Positions 5,396 to 7,546 of a stretch of 7,546 nucleotides of DNA are shown here, piece after piece (positions within the stretch are counted from its first letter, which is position 1; each line of letters begins with the position of its first letter). The notes under the pieces were generated by a model. It was not told the DNA's origin. It made no database searches and was given only the letters and a program-made list of their open reading frames with translations. The position numbers were made by a program, and so were the translations under genes. The stretch covers positions 1 to 7,546 of the forward strand of contig JAPPFQ010000370.1 of the NCBI GenBank assembly GCA_028875135.1, read 5' to 3'. Origin of the DNA: Acidobacteriota bacterium. GTDB taxonomy: Bacteria > Acidobacteriota > Terriglobia > Versatilivoradales > Versatilivoraceae.

Positions 5396-6631
5396 TTGAA
5401 AAGAAACAGCACCGAGGAATCGTTGAGATGTTCCTTCTGCAACAAGAGTCAGAATGACGTCCGCAAGCTGATCGCCGGCCCCACCGTGTTTATCTGCGAC
5501 GAGTGTGTCCGCGTCTGTAACGACATCATCGATGACGACCAGGGTGTTGACTCCGACGCCAAGCCCCATCCGCTTCCGAAGCCGCATGAGGTCAAGGCGT
5601 ATCTGGACGAATACGTCATTGGCCAGGAGAAAACCAAGAAAAAGCTGGCGGTGGCGGTCTACAACCACTACAAGCGAATCGAGCTGGCCCGCCGGCGCAG
5701 CGAAGTGGAACTGACCAAGAGCAATATCCTGTTGATCGGTCCCACCGGGACAGGGAAAACGCTGCTGGCCCAGACCCTGGCCAAGAGGCTCAGCGTGCCC
5801 TTTGCCATCGTGGACGCCACCACCCTGACCGAAGCCGGATACGTGGGCGAGGACGTCGAGAACATCATTTTGAAATTGCTCCAGAGCGCCGGCGGGGATG
5901 TGGAGAAGTGCCAGCACGGCATGATTTACATCGATGAGGTGGACAAGATTTGCCGAAAGGACGAGAATCCCTCCATCACTCGGGACGTATCCGGAGAGGG
6001 GGTGCAACAGGCACTGCTGAAAATCCTGGAGGGAACGGTCGCCAACGTGCCGCCTCAGGGTGGAAGGAAGCATCCCCACCAGGAGTTCACCCAAGTGGAT
6101 ACGACCGATATACTCTTCATTTGCGGCGGGGCCTTCGTCGGGCTGGAGAAAGTTGTCGAGCGGCGCATCGGCAAGAGAACCCTCGGTTTTCGCAGTGACG
6201 TCAAGACGGTGCAGCAGCGGCGAAACCTGGCCATGCTGGAGAGAGTGGAGCCGCAGGATCTGATCAGGTACGGCTTGATTCCCGAGTTTGTGGGCCGCAT
6301 GCCCGTGGTGGGAACCCTGGGAGATCTGGATATCGCCGCCCTGGTGGAGATTCTGACCAAGCCGAAGAACGCCCTGGTGAAGCAGTATCAGAAATTGTTC
6401 GAATACGAGGGAGTCAAGCTACACTTTAATCAGGACGCCCTGGAAGGAATTGCAGAGCTGGCCCAGCAGCGCAAGGTCGGGGCCCGGGGGCTGCGCATCA
6501 TCATCGAGGAACTCATGCTCGACCTCATGTACCTGTTGCCTGCCCAGCGGAAGATCAAGGAATTTGTGGTGACCAAGGAAATGGTGACTGCCAACTCCAT
6601 CGATCTCTCGCTCCTGGAAAAGGCAGGTTAG
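5396..6631 (+). CDS. clpX: ATP-dependent Clp protease ATP-binding subunit ClpX
   Basis: AAA+ unfoldase that recognises tagged substrates and threads them into ClpP. The 411-aa protein is of usual length. The N-terminal zinc-binding domain has Cys12, Cys15, Cys34 and Cys37. Walker A is GPTGTGKT (115-122), pore loop 1 is GYVGE (148-152), Walker B is MIYIDEVDKI (176-185), and the sensor-2 motif GARGLR is at 362-367. The ClpP-docking loop reads LGF (263-265) in the position of the E. coli IGF, a common variant, consistent with pairing to the ClpP encoded here. The start is TTG with a strong GGAGGAG site. The gene lies 141 nt after the exported-protein gene and 37 nt before lon. All key residues are present, so it should be active. 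Confidence 0.98.
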   Translation: MKRNSTEESLRCSFCNKSQNDVRKLIAGPTVFICDECVRVCNDIIDDDQGVDSDAKPHPLPKPHEVKAYLDEYVIGQEKTKKKLAVAVYNHYKRIELARRRSEVELTKSNILLIGPTGTGKTLLAQTLAKRLSVPFAIVDATTLTEAGYVGEDVENIILKLLQSAGGDVEKCQHGMIYIDEVDKICRKDENPSITRDVSGEGVQQALLKILEGTVANVPPQGGRKHPHQEFTQVDTTDILFICGGAFVGLEKVVERRIGKRTLGFRSDVKTVQQRRNLAMLERVEPQDLIRYGLIPEFVGRMPVVGTLGDLDIAALVEILTKPKNALVKQYQKLFEYEGVKLHFNQDALEGIAELAQQRKVGARGLRIIIEELMLDLMYLLPAQRKIKEFVVTKEMVTANSIDLSLLEKAG

Positions 6632-6668
6632 ACCACGGCACGGAACCTGTTTATCTCGAGAAAGCGGA

Positions 6669-7546
6669 ATGTCGATGTTCGGTAAGCCCAAGGAAAAATC
6701 GGAATACACCCTCTTGCCCATGGTTCCCATTCGGGACGTGGTGCTCTTCCCCCACATGATGATTCCCTTCGTGATCGGGCGGCCGGCCTCGGTGAAGGCC
6801 CTGGAAGTGGCCTTCAACGGGGACAAGCGGATCTTCCTGGCGACCCAGCACGATGCCTCGGTCGACGATCCCCAGCCCTCCGAAATCTATTCAACCGGGA
6901 CCATCGCCAACATTGTCCAGAGCCTGCGCCTCCCGGACGGCAATATCAAGGTGTTGGTGGAAGGGTTGGAGCGCGCCAAGGCGCTTCAAATCCTGGAAGA
7001 GGATGAGTACATGAAGTCCGTCTTGCGGCCGACCTCCCCCGCCCGCCCGGCGCAAGGCGATACCGAGGCACTGGTCAACAAGGTCACCTCGCTGTTCGAG
7101 CAGTATGTGAAACTGAGCCAGAACCTGAATTACGACACCATGGTGGCCGCGGTGCGCGTCGAGGACATCGATCGCCTGGCCGATACCGTGGCTGCCAATC
7201 TGGCCGTCACCATTGAGGAAAAGCAGGAGTTGCTGGAAATCTTCAATCCGGTGGACCGGCTCCACCGCCTGAAGGACATTCTGGACGTGGAGATCGAGAA
7301 GCTGAACGTGGATCGTTCCATCAACTCGCGGGTCAAGCGTCAGATGGAGAAGGCCCAGAAGGAGTACTACCTGAATGAGAAGATGAAGGCCATTCAGAAG
7401 GAGCTGGGCCGCAACGAGAAATCGGAGGTGGATGAGCTCAAGAAGAAGATCGAGGCTGCCGGCATGCCCAAGGAGGCTTTTGAAAAAGCCATGCAGGAGG
7501 TGAAGCGGCTGGAAATGATGCCTCCCATGTCGGCCGAATCCACCGT
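6669..7546 (+). CDS. lon: ATP-dependent protease Lon, N-terminal part, 3' truncated by window
   Basis: Lon is a homohexameric AAA+ serine protease that removes damaged and regulatory proteins. About 292 codons are in view, with no stop before the window edge. The N-terminal substrate-binding domain begins at YTLLPMVPIRDVVLFPHMMIPF (residues 13-34) and runs to about residue 200. The long helical linker follows, with RQMEKAQKEYYLNEKMKAIQKELG around residues 222-245, and the view ends at the PPMSAEST segment just before the ATPase domain. Walker motifs and the Ser-Lys catalytic dyad therefore lie outside the window. ATG 6669 and ATG 6675 are both possible starts; neither has a strong Shine-Dalgarno (GAGAAAG lies 4 nt before the first). 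No promoter was found in the 37-nt gap after clpX, so co-transcription is likely. Confidence 0.97.
   Translation, partial: MSMFGKPKEKSEYTLLPMVPIRDVVLFPHMMIPFVIGRPASVKALEVAFNGDKRIFLATQHDASVDDPQPSEIYSTGTIANIVQSLRLPDGNIKVLVEGLERAKALQILEEDEYMKSVLRPTSPARPAQGDTEALVNKVTSLFEQYVKLSQNLNYDTMVAAVRVEDIDRLADTVAANLAVTIEEKQELLEIFNPVDRLHRLKDILDVEIEKLNVDRSINSRVKRQMEKAQKEYYLNEKMKAIQKELGRNEKSEVDELKKKIEAAGMPKEAFEKAMQEVKRLEMMPPMSAEST

Noticed and set aside
4349..6094. Minus-strand open frames opposite the exported-protein gene and clpX (4349-5293, 5306-6094)
   Set aside because: No family motifs and no ribosome binding sites; the plus-strand genes explain the coding signal.
1..7546. CRISPR array, mobile element, phage or toxin-antitoxin genes
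   Set aside because: No regularly spaced direct repeats, no transposase or integrase motifs and no terminal inverted repeats were seen on reading both strands.

Overview
The window comes from a GC-rich bacterial chromosome, most likely a member of the Acidobacteriota. Two things point there. The gene at 4373-5254 has the layout of a secreted protein type I associate with that phylum (signal peptide, an LPNFTC motif, and a GKIYIDRDSGRVLRY-type strand). The trigger factor and ClpP sequences also look right for the phylum. This placement comes from recall of family patterns, not from a search.

Layout from left to right. Positions 2-1426 (+) hold the 3' part of a large gene resembling the exo-rhamnogalacturonan lyase (PcRGLX/YetA-like) family. 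It converges, with a 4-nt gap, on a minus-strand gene at 1431-2009 for an exported TlpA/ResA-like thioredoxin. After a divergent intergenic region with a good sigma-70-type promoter (2056-2085), everything reads on the plus strand: tRNA-Leu(UAG) with encoded CCA (2178-2262), trigger factor tig (2353-3654), clpP (3693-4277), an exported protein of unknown function (4373-5254), clpX (5396-6631), and the N-terminal part of lon (6669 to the window edge).

The right two thirds is the widely conserved tig-clpP-clpX-lon proteostasis cluster. Trigger factor holds nascent chains at the ribosome exit. ClpX unfolds substrates and feeds them to the ClpP peptidase. Lon is the second ATP-dependent protease. 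The most unusual point is that clpP and clpX are separated by about 1.1 kb carrying the secreted-protein gene, which has no recognisable Shine-Dalgarno sequence. A near-perfect 23-nt dyad lies just upstream of the clpX ribosome binding site. No terminator with a T-run is visible anywhere in the plus-strand series, so one transcript from the promoter at 2056-2085 through lon is plausible but unproven.

I saw no CRISPR array, transposase, integrase or phage gene. The window is mainly a core housekeeping region. The parts worth a second look are the inserted exported gene, the dyad before clpX, the tRNA leader, and the odd low-complexity stretch in the lyase-like protein.
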